From: Planctomycetaceae bacterium
GTDB lineage: Bacteria > Planctomycetota > Planctomycetia > Pirellulales > UBA1268
Direction of reading: 5' to 3'
Length of the DNA stretch: 52,454 nucleotides
Assembly (NCBI GenBank): GCA_005791575.1
Contig: SXWA01000021.1
Coordinates: 1-52,454 of the forward strand
Positions 17,311-24,733 of this stretch are shown here, piece after piece; position 1 is the stretch's first letter, and the number at the start of each line of letters is the position of its first letter. The position numbers were made by a program, and so were the translations under genes. The notes under the pieces were generated by a model that was given only the letters and a program-made list of their open reading frames with translations, was not told the DNA's origin and did not search any database.

Positions 17311-17448
17311 AGCCTCGCCGGTCGGCTCGGCTTGTTCCGCTTGAAGCCTCGCCGGTCGGCTCGGCTTGTTCCGCTTGAAGCCTCGCCGGTCGGCTCGGCT
17401 TGTTCCGCTTGAAGCCTCGCCGGTCGGCTCGGCTTGTTCCGCTTGAAG
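17299..17448. repeat. 34-bp tandem repeat array (4.4 copies), each unit an imperfect hairpin
   Basis: Four exact 34-base units begin at 17299, 17333, 17367 and 17401, and a 14-base partial unit ends at 17448. Each unit holds a 24-base imperfect palindrome: AAGCC/GGCTT outer arms, TC/TC mismatch, then GCCG/CGGC inner arms (first copy 17310-17333). The units are joined by a 10-base linker, GTTCCGCTTG. The array fills the whole gap between the convergent accD and BBP7 genes, so it may terminate transcription from both sides. There are no variable spacers, so it is not CRISPR. Confidence 0.95.
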
Positions 17449-17455
17449 GCGGCGC

Positions 17456-18694
17456 TCAGTAACGGCTCTCGAAACCGGCGAAACCGCCGTGGACGAGCGT
17501 GCTGCTGCCCGCACTGATCGACGAGAGCCCCCCGGGTGTGGCGATCACCTCGGGCCATTGGCCGTCGGCCTGCGCGATGTTGCCCACCCCCACCAGCCGG
17601 TAGCCCAACGACAGGCTCCAGTGGTCGGTGATGTCCCAGGCCACGGCCGCGTCGAATGAGCCGAGCCAGGCGAACACACCCCCGGTGGCATGGACGTTCA
17701 CGGGGCTTCCGTCGGCGAACAACGCCGGGGTGCCCCCCGGGCCGATGAGCGTGGTGGTGTTGGTCAGCGCGTTGCCGGCGATCATCACCTTCGGCACCGC
17801 CTGGAACCGCCAGCGGTCGGCGAAACGCCAGTCGAACCGCCCCCCCACCTGCCCACCGAACAGATTGTTGTTCGTCGCCACCTGCAGCATCAGCGCCCCG
17901 GATGCGGGGTTGCCGGCGGTGGTCACGGCGGTGAGCGTGTCGCCGAGTTGGAAGAAGCGGAATCCCGCCAGCCAGGCCACGGTGACCCGTTCGCGCCGCG
18001 GCGGGAACTCCGGCCGGGGGCCGAGGGAGTGGATCCAGTTGATCTCGACGTCGTTGACGATGTCGGACCGGCTCACCTGCTGCAGCGAGCCGTTGTCCAG
18101 CCAGGTCGCTGCCGGCAGCCCTGCCACGCTCACCCCGGCGGCCTGGGGAATCGCCGCGATCACCGGCGGCGCGGCGGCGAGGCTGGCGCTCGAGCCGAGG
18201 TCGTAGACCCCCCAGTAGACCAATTCCACCGCCTGCTGCTGCCACGGCCCGAACCAGCGGCCGAGCCGCAACTCGACACCACCCGGCCAGGTGGCCCCGG
18301 CGTCGGCGGTGGAGAGCTGACCGACGCCGGCCACCGGCAGCATCGTGGCGGTCCCGTCCGGCAGGGACCGTGTCATCACCAAGCCGTTGGCGGACGCGAA
18401 CCACCGCGGCCAGGCGGGAAGCGGCTCGGGATCGATCGCCGGCGGCAGACCGACGAACCCACCAGGCCCCTGGGGGTCGGGGAGGTACATCACCGGCGGC
18501 GGCTCCTCGACGGGCGGGAGCATCTCCACACCCATCAGCGACCGAGCGACCGCCAGGACCATCCAGGCAGCACCCCAGACGGCACGGGCGACGGTGCGCC
18601 GCCGGCCGGGGCCGGTTGCGGCGGGGCTCGGTACGGGTCGGGGAACGGCGGAATGCATGCGCGGAGAGTCGGCGGGCGGACCCGGTGGAATCAA
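17456..18694 (-). CDS. BBP7-type outer-membrane beta-barrel protein
   Basis: This encodes 412 residues from TTG at 18694, chosen because a full GGAGGTGA (18702-18709) lies 7 bases upstream; ATG at 18658 is a weaker alternative. A hydrophobic stretch at about 36-54 acts as the export signal, followed by a Pro-rich segment (PPVEEPPPVMYLPDP). The remainder has alternating hydrophobic strands, NNLFGGQVGGRFDWRF and a C-terminal SSTLVHGGFAGFESRY ending in an aromatic residue, as in outer-membrane barrels. This layout matches the planctomycete BBP7 porin-like family. Its cargo is unknown. It converges on accD across a hairpin repeat array and diverges from folC; its Shine-Dalgarno lies close to the folC promoter region. 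Confidence 0.85.
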   Translation of the reverse strand: MIPPGPPADSPRMHSAVPRPVPSPAATGPGRRRTVARAVWGAAWMVLAVARSLMGVEMLPPVEEPPPVMYLPDPQGPGGFVGLPPAIDPEPLPAWPRWFASANGLVMTRSLPDGTATMLPVAGVGQLSTADAGATWPGGVELRLGRWFGPWQQQAVELVYWGVYDLGSSASLAAAPPVIAAIPQAAGVSVAGLPAATWLDNGSLQQVSRSDIVNDVEINWIHSLGPRPEFPPRRERVTVAWLAGFRFFQLGDTLTAVTTAGNPASGALMLQVATNNNLFGGQVGGRFDWRFADRWRFQAVPKVMIAGNALTNTTTLIGPGGTPALFADGSPVNVHATGGVFAWLGSFDAAVAWDITDHWSLSLGYRLVGVGNIAQADGQWPEVIATPGGLSSISAGSSTLVHGGFAGFESRY

Positions 18695-18758
18695 GACCGC
18701 TTCACCTCCGTTGGGTGGCTACACTCGCAGCAGGCACAATCCAGGGAGCCTGCGCAAG

Positions 18759-20168
18759 ATGCCCTCACCGCGGAAGCCGGGGCTGGTTCCCACCCGGGCC
18801 GAGCTGGTCGCCTGGCTCGACCGGCGGGTGAACCACGAACGCGTCGTCCCCACCACCTCGGGCGGGGGCACCTTCGGTCTGGTGCGCATGCGGCGTTTGC
18901 TCGCGGCGCTGGGGCGGCCCCAGGACGCGTTCGCGGCGGTCCACCTCGCCGGGACCAAGGGCAAAGGATCGACCGCGACGATGCTCGCCGCGATCCTCGG
19001 CGCCGCCGGACACCGGGTGGGGCTCTATCTCTCGCCGCACGTCCACCGGCTCGAGGAACGGATCTGCGTCGCCGGCCGGCCGATCGCGGAGTCCGACCTG
19101 CTGCGGGTATTCGCCATGGTGATGCCCGTCGTCGATGCCCTCGACGCCGCCGCCGCCAGGCGTGGCGGCCGGGGCCCGACCTGGTTCGAGGTGGTCACCG
19201 CGGCGGCGTTCGTCCATTTTGCCAGGGAACGGCTGCCGCTGGCGGTCCTGGAGACGGGGCTCGGCGGCCGGCTCGACGCGACCAACACCTGCAATCCGGT
19301 GGTCTCGATCATCACGAGCATCAGTCTCGACCACATGCAGCTCCTCGGCCGGACGGTGGGCCGCATCGCGGTCGAGAAGGCGGGCATCATCCGCCGCGGC
19401 GTGCCGGTGATCAGCGGCGTCACCGCCGCCACCGCACGGCGCGTGATCGAATCCACCGCCCGGCGGCGGCGGGCGCCTCTCAGCGAGATCGGCCGCGACT
19501 TCCATGCCGGGGCGCGCGGCACCATGGATGTCGACGGTGGCCGGCTGTGGCTCACCCCACCGGCAGACGGATTCGCGCCGGGACCGATCGAATACGCGTT
19601 GGCGATGCCCGGTGCCCATCAGGCCGCCAATGCGGCGCTCGCGGTCGTGGCGGCGCGGCGCCTCGACCGCCTCGGATTCCGGATCCCGCCGGCGGCGGTC
19701 GCCCGCGGCCTGGCCACCGCCCGTCTGCCGGCACGCGTCGAGGTGCTCGCTCACCGGCCGCTGGTCGTGGTCGATGCGGCCCACAACGTCGCGTCGATCC
19801 GTGCCCTGGTCGACACCGTGGCACCGGCCATCGACCGGTTGCGACCGCGCGTGCTCGTGTTCGCAGCCAGCGACGACAAACAGATCGAAACGATGGTCAC
19901 GATCGTGGCCGGCGCCTTCGACCACGTCGTCCTCACCCGGTTCTCCACCAGCCCCCGGGCGACGAGCCTCGACCGCCTCCGCGCGGCCTGCGCACGTGCC
20001 GGGGTGGCCCGGCCGCACGAGGCGGAGCCCCCGGTCGCGGCACTGGCCCTGGCCCGCCGCCTGGCCGGCCGTCGCGGCAGCATCTGCGTGGCAGGGAGCT
20101 TTTATCTGGCGGCCGAGGTGCGCGCCCAGCTTCTCGCCCCGCGGGACGACCTTCCGGGCTCGCAGTGA
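18759..20168 (+). CDS. folC: Folylpolyglutamate/dihydrofolate synthase
   Basis: This encodes 469 residues from ATG at 18759, with AGGGAG at 18743-18748; the frame is open further upstream but only by chance. Mur-ligase features are clear: the P-loop GTKGKGSTATM, the SPHVHRLEERI segment, TGLGGRLDATN, SISLDHMQLLG, EKAGIIRRG and a C-terminal VVDAAHNVAS. The enzyme adds glutamate to folates, and often to dihydropteroate, in an ATP-dependent reaction in the cytoplasm. Length is slightly above the usual 420-440 residues because of a longer N-terminus. A TACACT -10-like box lies at 18720-18725. The gene converges on the S41 protease across a 41-base gap with a palindrome. Confidence 0.94.
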   Translation: MPSPRKPGLVPTRAELVAWLDRRVNHERVVPTTSGGGTFGLVRMRRLLAALGRPQDAFAAVHLAGTKGKGSTATMLAAILGAAGHRVGLYLSPHVHRLEERICVAGRPIAESDLLRVFAMVMPVVDALDAAAARRGGRGPTWFEVVTAAAFVHFARERLPLAVLETGLGGRLDATNTCNPVVSIITSISLDHMQLLGRTVGRIAVEKAGIIRRGVPVISGVTAATARRVIESTARRRRAPLSEIGRDFHAGARGTMDVDGGRLWLTPPADGFAPGPIEYALAMPGAHQAANAALAVVAARRLDRLGFRIPPAAVARGLATARLPARVEVLAHRPLVVVDAAHNVASIRALVDTVAPAIDRLRPRVLVFAASDDKQIETMVTIVAGAFDHVVLTRFSTSPRATSLDRLRAACARAGVARPHEAEPPVAALALARRLAGRRGSICVAGSFYLAAEVRAQLLAPRDDLPGSQ

Positions 20169-20171
20169 TCG

Positions 20172-20191
20172 CCCTGGCACCGGTGCCGGGG
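20172..20191. terminator. Palindrome between convergent folC and S41 protease
   Basis: GGCACCGGTGCC (20176-20187) is a perfect 12-base palindrome and the arms extend outward with CCC/GGG beyond one T-G pair. It lies in the 41-base gap between two gene ends. No T-run follows on either strand, so bidirectional termination is only a possibility. Confidence 0.35.
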
Positions 20192-20209
20192 AGGCGACCG
20201 TCCGCCGCG

Positions 20210-21691
20210 TCAGCGGACCGGGTCGGCCACCAGCGGGGCCGTCAGGTCGGCATCGAACCCGGGAGCCGAACCGCCGTCGGTTTCGCCGTCACCCGCGCCG
20301 GCACCGAGGAGCACGAGAGCCCTTCCCAACACCGGATCGGCATGCCGCGGCAGCGCGGCGGCCGGATCGTTGGAATCGTCGGCCGATCTCACGGCGCCAC
20401 GATCGGTGCGCGGGGCCCGATCGCGGGCCCGCCGCCACGCCAGGAGCCGTTCCAGGGATTCGCCCATCGGGGTCAGCGAACCGGCAGGGTCGGGGCTCAC
20501 CCCCCATCGATCGGCATCGGTGTGGTGCGGCCGCCGGTGGATCGGTTCCCCGCTGGGACGCACGTATTCACTGGTGGTGAGTTTGAGCAGGCTGCGCCCG
20601 TCGGCGAGCGGCAGCAGCGACTGGACGGTCCCCTTGCCGAAGGAGCGGCTGCCGACGGTCACGCTGCGGCCGTTGTCCTGCAGGCATGCGGCGACGATCT
20701 CGCCGGCACTCGCGGTGAGTCCGTCGATGAGCACCGCCACGGGCAGGTCGGCGAACACGGCGCCGGCCGTGGCACGGCGGACCTCCAACGATCCTCGCTC
20801 GCTGCCGGGAGGCCCGACCGGCGCCCCGCCGGTGCCGAGCTGCGGCGGGCGCCGGCCCCGGGTGGAGACGATCACACCCCGGTCGAGGAACCGGTCGCAG
20901 ACATCGACGGCCGCCGTCAGCAGACCACCGGGGTTGCCGCGCAGATCGACGATCAAACCGGCCACGGGCGGGCTGCCGGCGGTGATCGCGTCGAGGGCCG
21001 CATCGAGTTCGGCGACGGTCCGCTCGCCGAACGACACGATCCGCACCAGAGCCACATGTTCGTCACCCTCCAGCCGCCATTCCCACCCACCGTCGTCACG
21101 CCTCCGGTCACCGAGCACGCTCTCCGTGCGCACCAACTCCCGGGTGAGCACCACCGTGCGGCTGCCGAGCGGGCGGCCGTCGTCGGCGGTGATCACCTCG
21201 GGATCGTCGCTGGCCCGGGCCAGTTCGACTGTCACCGGGGTGTCGGGGCGCCCCCGGAGCAGGGCGACGACGTCGCGGAGCGCACGCCCCTGGACGGCGG
21301 CGCCGTCGACCGCGGTGATGCGCTCACCCGTCTGGATGCCGGCCCGCCAGGCGGGGCTTGCCACCACCGGCTCGTCGACGACGATCGTGCCGTCGCGCGG
21401 ATCGGACGACAACTGCAGCCCCACGCCACCGAACGATTGGTTGAGTGCGGCATCGAGCTCGTCGAGTTCGCGATCGGTCACGTAGGCCGAATGCTCGTCC
21501 AGCCCCGCGAACACGCCGTCCATCGCCCGGTGAAACAGCCGCGCCTCATCGACTGGCTCGATGTAGCTGCGATCGATCGCCGTCAGCACCTCCCCGAAAC
21601 GCCGTCCATGCGCCCCACGATCGCGCGCCGCCCATGCCACGAGGCAGATCACGGGCATCAGGCAGACAAGGAGGAGATTGCGCTTCGGCAT
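20210..21691 (-). CDS. S41 family carboxy-terminal processing protease
   Basis: This encodes 493 residues from ATG at 21691, where a signal or anchor begins (NLLLVCLMPVICLVAWAA, about 5-22); the frame is open upstream to 21880 without coding character. A PDZ domain lies at about 85-165 (SFGGVGLQL, WRAGIQTGERITAVDG). The protease core follows, with VDLRGNPGGLL, the nucleophile in LTASAGEIV (Ser328) and the general base in SFGKGTVQS (Lys353). Such enzymes cleave protein C-termini in the periplasm or process envelope proteins. The C-terminal 80 residues after the catalytic domain are Asp- and Ala-rich and probably disordered. The gene is divergent from the LysM gene. Confidence 0.93.
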   Translation of the reverse strand: MPKRNLLLVCLMPVICLVAWAARDRGAHGRRFGEVLTAIDRSYIEPVDEARLFHRAMDGVFAGLDEHSAYVTDRELDELDAALNQSFGGVGLQLSSDPRDGTIVVDEPVVASPAWRAGIQTGERITAVDGAAVQGRALRDVVALLRGRPDTPVTVELARASDDPEVITADDGRPLGSRTVVLTRELVRTESVLGDRRRDDGGWEWRLEGDEHVALVRIVSFGERTVAELDAALDAITAGSPPVAGLIVDLRGNPGGLLTAAVDVCDRFLDRGVIVSTRGRRPPQLGTGGAPVGPPGSERGSLEVRRATAGAVFADLPVAVLIDGLTASAGEIVAACLQDNGRSVTVGSRSFGKGTVQSLLPLADGRSLLKLTTSEYVRPSGEPIHRRPHHTDADRWGVSPDPAGSLTPMGESLERLLAWRRARDRAPRTDRGAVRSADDSNDPAAALPRHADPVLGRALVLLGAGAGDGETDGGSAPGFDADLTAPLVADPVR

Positions 21692-21873
21692 GACGAGCGG
21701 TGGCCCGATTGCGGGGAGCAGGGGCGAGAATCCCGGACTGATGGGGCCGCATTCCTCGACTCGGGATGATACACCCCCGGGCCAGAAGCCGGCATCGTGC
21801 CGACCGGCATCCCCGGCCCGACCCCCCACGTCAGCGCAGCCCCCCCAGTCGCGAATCACCGCCGCCAACCGCT

Positions 21874-21903
21874 CTGGCACGATCGGGCCCCGGCACCTAG
21901 GAT
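21874..21903 (+). promoter_or_regulatory. Candidate promoter for the LysM protein gene
   Basis: CTGGCA (21874-21879) and TAGGAT (21898-21903) are 18 bases apart, each matching about four of six consensus positions. The predicted start lies about 30 bases before the ATG at 21941. The divergent gap 21692-21940 otherwise shows nothing clear. Confidence 0.3.
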
Positions 21904-21940
21904 CCCTCCCCCGACCCAGAATCCCGGGAAGAGTTGCGCC

Positions 21941-23185
21941 ATGTCACACCGTTCCAGAGGCGGCCGCCGGCGGGGCCGCAGCAGCGACCTGCTCGAAACG
22001 GTCAAGCCGCTGGTCGTCCTCGGCCTGCTGGGGATGATCGTCTACGGCGCCGCGACGATGATCCGCAGCGGTGGCTCGGCGGCCGGGCCGGCAACCGACG
22101 CCCCCGCGCCCGTCGCCATGGAGATGCCGAACGATCCCCCGCCCTTACCGGTGTTCGCCGCCGCGCCGGCTGCCCCGGCACCGCCGGGCGCTCCGCCGGC
22201 ACCGGTCGCTTCCTCTCCGAACCCACCCTCGCCGCCTCCGGCCATCACCGCAGCGGCCGATCAATCGGCCACGTACCTCGCCGCCCAGGCCGCTGCAGCA
22301 CCAGTGGCGGGGGCAGTGCCTCCCGCGCCGCTGACGGCGCAGACCGCATCACCCCCTTCAGCCACCCCTGTCCAACCGGCCGCCCCGGTGCCGACCGCCG
22401 GAGCCGCGGCGGTCGTCGCGTCTGCGATCGCGCCCCCCGGTTCACCGGGTGCCGACGCCGGCACCGTGCTTTCGGCAGGTCGGCAGGCCACGGTCGCTCC
22501 GGCCGGGTCGGCGGCCTTCGCCGCGGCCTGGGCCGATGCCCATCAGAAGCTCGCCTCCGCCCATTATGCGGAGGCCCTGTCTGTGCTCTCGGTGTGGTAC
22601 GACGACCCGTCGCTCGGCCCCGAGGAGAGCCAGCGACTCGACGAGTTGCTCGGACAGTTGGCCGGGACCGTCGTCTACTCACAGCAGGATCTCCTCATGC
22701 CGGCGCACGTGGTGACGGCCGGGCAGACGCTGCAGACGATCGCGCTGCCGCTGCAGGTGCCGTGGCAGTTGCTGGCGAAGATCAACGGCATCGGCGATCC
22801 TGCTCAGCTCGTCCCCGGTGAGCACCTCAAGCTCGTCCGCGGTCCGATCGATGCGGTGATCAGCGTCTCGCGGCGGCGGCTGAGCCTCCAGGTGGCCGGC
22901 CACTACGCGGGCAGTTTCCCCGTGGTTCTCGGCCGGGGTGTGGCCGACCGGATCGGTTCCTCGGTGGCGGTGATCGACGTCCGCCCCACCGGGCTTCCCA
23001 CCGACCAGGCGACCGGCGCACCGCGTTCGCTCGTGCTCGCCGATGGGCTCGCGATCGAGGCGGTCGACGATCCGGCGACCCTCACCGACGCCGCGGTCGG
23101 CACCACCGTGTTGGTGGCGACCCGGGACTTCGCGGAGATGGTCGACATCCTCGGCCCCGGCTCGCACGTGCTCGTGCGCCGGTAG
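21941..23185 (+). CDS. LysM protein with a degenerate L,D-transpeptidase-like C-terminus
   Basis: This encodes 414 residues from ATG at 21941, with GGGAAGAG upstream. An Arg-rich N-terminus precedes one membrane segment (about 23-40). A long Ala/Pro-rich linker (about 45-190) leads to a helical repeat-like stretch, then a LysM domain (about 255-302: HVVTAGQTLQTIALPL, PGEHLKLV). The last 110 residues align by eye with a YkuD L,D-transpeptidase: SLQVAGHYAGSFPVVLGRG at its start and FAEMVDILGPGSHVLV at its end. The catalytic SHGCIR motif is absent, replaced by AVGTTVL, and the usual preceding His-Gly is replaced too. It is probably a peptidoglycan-binding pseudoenzyme in the periplasm. Confidence 0.82.
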   Translation: MSHRSRGGRRRGRSSDLLETVKPLVVLGLLGMIVYGAATMIRSGGSAAGPATDAPAPVAMEMPNDPPPLPVFAAAPAAPAPPGAPPAPVASSPNPPSPPPAITAAADQSATYLAAQAAAAPVAGAVPPAPLTAQTASPPSATPVQPAAPVPTAGAAAVVASAIAPPGSPGADAGTVLSAGRQATVAPAGSAAFAAAWADAHQKLASAHYAEALSVLSVWYDDPSLGPEESQRLDELLGQLAGTVVYSQQDLLMPAHVVTAGQTLQTIALPLQVPWQLLAKINGIGDPAQLVPGEHLKLVRGPIDAVISVSRRRLSLQVAGHYAGSFPVVLGRGVADRIGSSVAVIDVRPTGLPTDQATGAPRSLVLADGLAIEAVDDPATLTDAAVGTTVLVATRDFAEMVDILGPGSHVLVRR

Positions 23186-23193
23186 CAGAGCGT

Positions 23194-23219
23194 CGACCGC
23201 CGTGGGCTCCGTGCGGTCG
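23194..23219. terminator. Hairpin between convergent genes
   Basis: CGACCGC (23194-23200) and GCGGTCG (23213-23219) form a 7-base stem with a 12-base loop in the 56-base gap between the LysM gene and the convergent phosphohexomutase. No T-run follows, so termination is tentative. Confidence 0.35.
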
Positions 23220-23241
23220 TCCGGCGGATGCCCCGGGGCGC

Positions 23242-24633
23242 TCAGGCCGCGGCGATCGCCTCCCGGGCACGGCCGATGGCGGCTGCCGCCCCCTGCCGGC
23301 TGTCGGCTTCGGCGACGAGGCGCACGATCGGCTCCGTGTTGCTCGCGCGGACCAACAGCCAGCCGGTGTCCCAATCGAGGCGGAGCCCATCGAGCCGCGA
23401 CGCCCGGGCCGCGGGGAAGGCGGCCACCAGCCGGGCATCGACGGCCCCGAGACCACGGCCGGCACCGCGATCGGGCGGCAGGTCGACCGTCTCCTTGAGC
23501 ATCACCATCCGTGGCAGACCGGCGGCGAGCTCCGCCACACTCACCCCGGTCGCGAGCCGCTCGAGCACCAGCGCCATCCCGACCGCGGCATCGCGGACCA
23601 GCACCACCTGCGGGTCGATGACGCCACCGTTCCCCTCCCCACCGATGACGGCACCGGCCGCGACCATCCCTTCGACCACGTTGGCCTCCCCCACGGCGGT
23701 CGCGTGGCAGGGCACGCCGTGGCGTGCGGCGATGGCGGCGGTCATCCCGCTGGTGGAGCAGTTGACGACCACGGGGCCGGGCGACCGGGCCAGCACCGCA
23801 TCGACCGCGAGCGCCAGCGTCGCCTCCTCACCGAGCCAGCGGCCGGTGGCATCGGCGATCGCCAACCGATCGGCATCGGGGTCGAGGATGAAGCCGACGT
23901 CGGCCCCGACCGCGGCGATCCGCGGCAGGAGCGCGGCGAGGTTCCCGGCCACCGGCTCCGGCGGATGGGTGAAGCGCCCGTCCGGTTCCCCCCCCTCGAT
24001 GACCACCGTGCACCCCAGCGCCTCGAGGAGCGGCACCGCGACCCGGCTCCCGGCGCCGTGGCAGCAGTCGATCCAGACGCGCACCGCGCGGCGGCGGATC
24101 GCCGCGGCATCGACGCGGGCGAGGACGCGGGCGATGTGGGCGGCGGTGCCATCGACGGTCCGCAGGCAGCCGTGCGGCCCGCTCACCGCGGGCGCGGCCG
24201 GCGGCTGCTCGAAGCGATCGCGCACCCCCCCCCCCGCCGCCGCGGTGAGCACGCGACCGGACGCCGAGAACAGCTTCATGCCGTTGTAGCGGGCGGGATT
24301 GTGGCTGGCCGACACCTGGATCCCGCCCGCGGCCCGCTCGGCGGCGACGACGATCCCCACGGTGGGGGTCGCCGCGACGCCGCAGTCGAGGACGTCACGC
24401 CCGGCGTTCACGAGCGCCTCGACGATCGTCGCCACGAGCATCGGGCCATGCGTCCGTCCGTCGCGGCCGACGACCACCGGTCCCGGCGGGAGCGTGGCGG
24501 CGAACGCACCGGCGTAGCGGGCGGCCACCTCGGCGGTGAGCGACTCGCCGACCACCCCACGCAGCCCCGACACGCTCACGATCAGTGATTCGGGAACGGG
24601 CCGGGATCCGGGACTGGGCTGGGACTCGGGCAC
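23242..24633 (-). CDS. Phosphohexomutase, GlmM/phosphomannomutase type
   Basis: This encodes about 463 residues. The start is uncertain: GTG at 24633 has GAGG 7 bases upstream, and GTG at 24699 would add 22 residues; no in-frame ATG exists before the active site. The alpha-D-phosphohexomutase signatures are complete: VSVSGLRGVVGE near the N-terminus, phosphoserine loop VSASHNPARYNG (Ser110), metal loop DPDADR, sugar-binding GGEGNGGV and phosphate-binding RASNTEP. The enzyme moves phosphate between C1 and C6 of a hexose. The SGLRG start and overall length fit phosphoglucosamine mutase (peptidoglycan precursor synthesis), but phosphomannomutase is not excluded. A second, different phosphohexomutase is divergent from it. 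Confidence 0.9.
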   Translation of the reverse strand: MPESQPSPGSRPVPESLIVSVSGLRGVVGESLTAEVAARYAGAFAATLPPGPVVVGRDGRTHGPMLVATIVEALVNAGRDVLDCGVAATPTVGIVVAAERAAGGIQVSASHNPARYNGMKLFSASGRVLTAAAGGGVRDRFEQPPAAPAVSGPHGCLRTVDGTAAHIARVLARVDAAAIRRRAVRVWIDCCHGAGSRVAVPLLEALGCTVVIEGGEPDGRFTHPPEPVAGNLAALLPRIAAVGADVGFILDPDADRLAIADATGRWLGEEATLALAVDAVLARSPGPVVVNCSTSGMTAAIAARHGVPCHATAVGEANVVEGMVAAGAVIGGEGNGGVIDPQVVLVRDAAVGMALVLERLATGVSVAELAAGLPRMVMLKETVDLPPDRGAGRGLGAVDARLVAAFPAARASRLDGLRLDWDTGWLLVRASNTEPIVRLVAEADSRQGAAAAIGRAREAIAAA

Positions 24634-24733
24634 GGGGGAAGCCTCGGGGTGTGGGTCATGGTGGGGAGGAAGCGACGCGAAGTATAAAACCGGCCCCACC
24701 CCCTGCCGTCCCCCAACCAGAGGCCCCGTCCCG

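Noticed and set aside
17299-17448. CRISPR array
   Set aside because: Units are contiguous with a constant 10-base linker, there are no variable spacers and no cas genes.
17690-21769. A 1359-codon open frame spanning three genes
   Set aside because: It overlaps BBP7, folC and the S41 protease in alien frames and its translation is low-complexity with no motif; high GC content explains the missing stops.
24634-24699. N-terminal extension of the GlmM-type mutase from GTG at 24699
   Set aside because: The extra 22 residues are Pro/His-rich, lack family similarity, and the later GTG has a ribosome site; kept only as an alternative.
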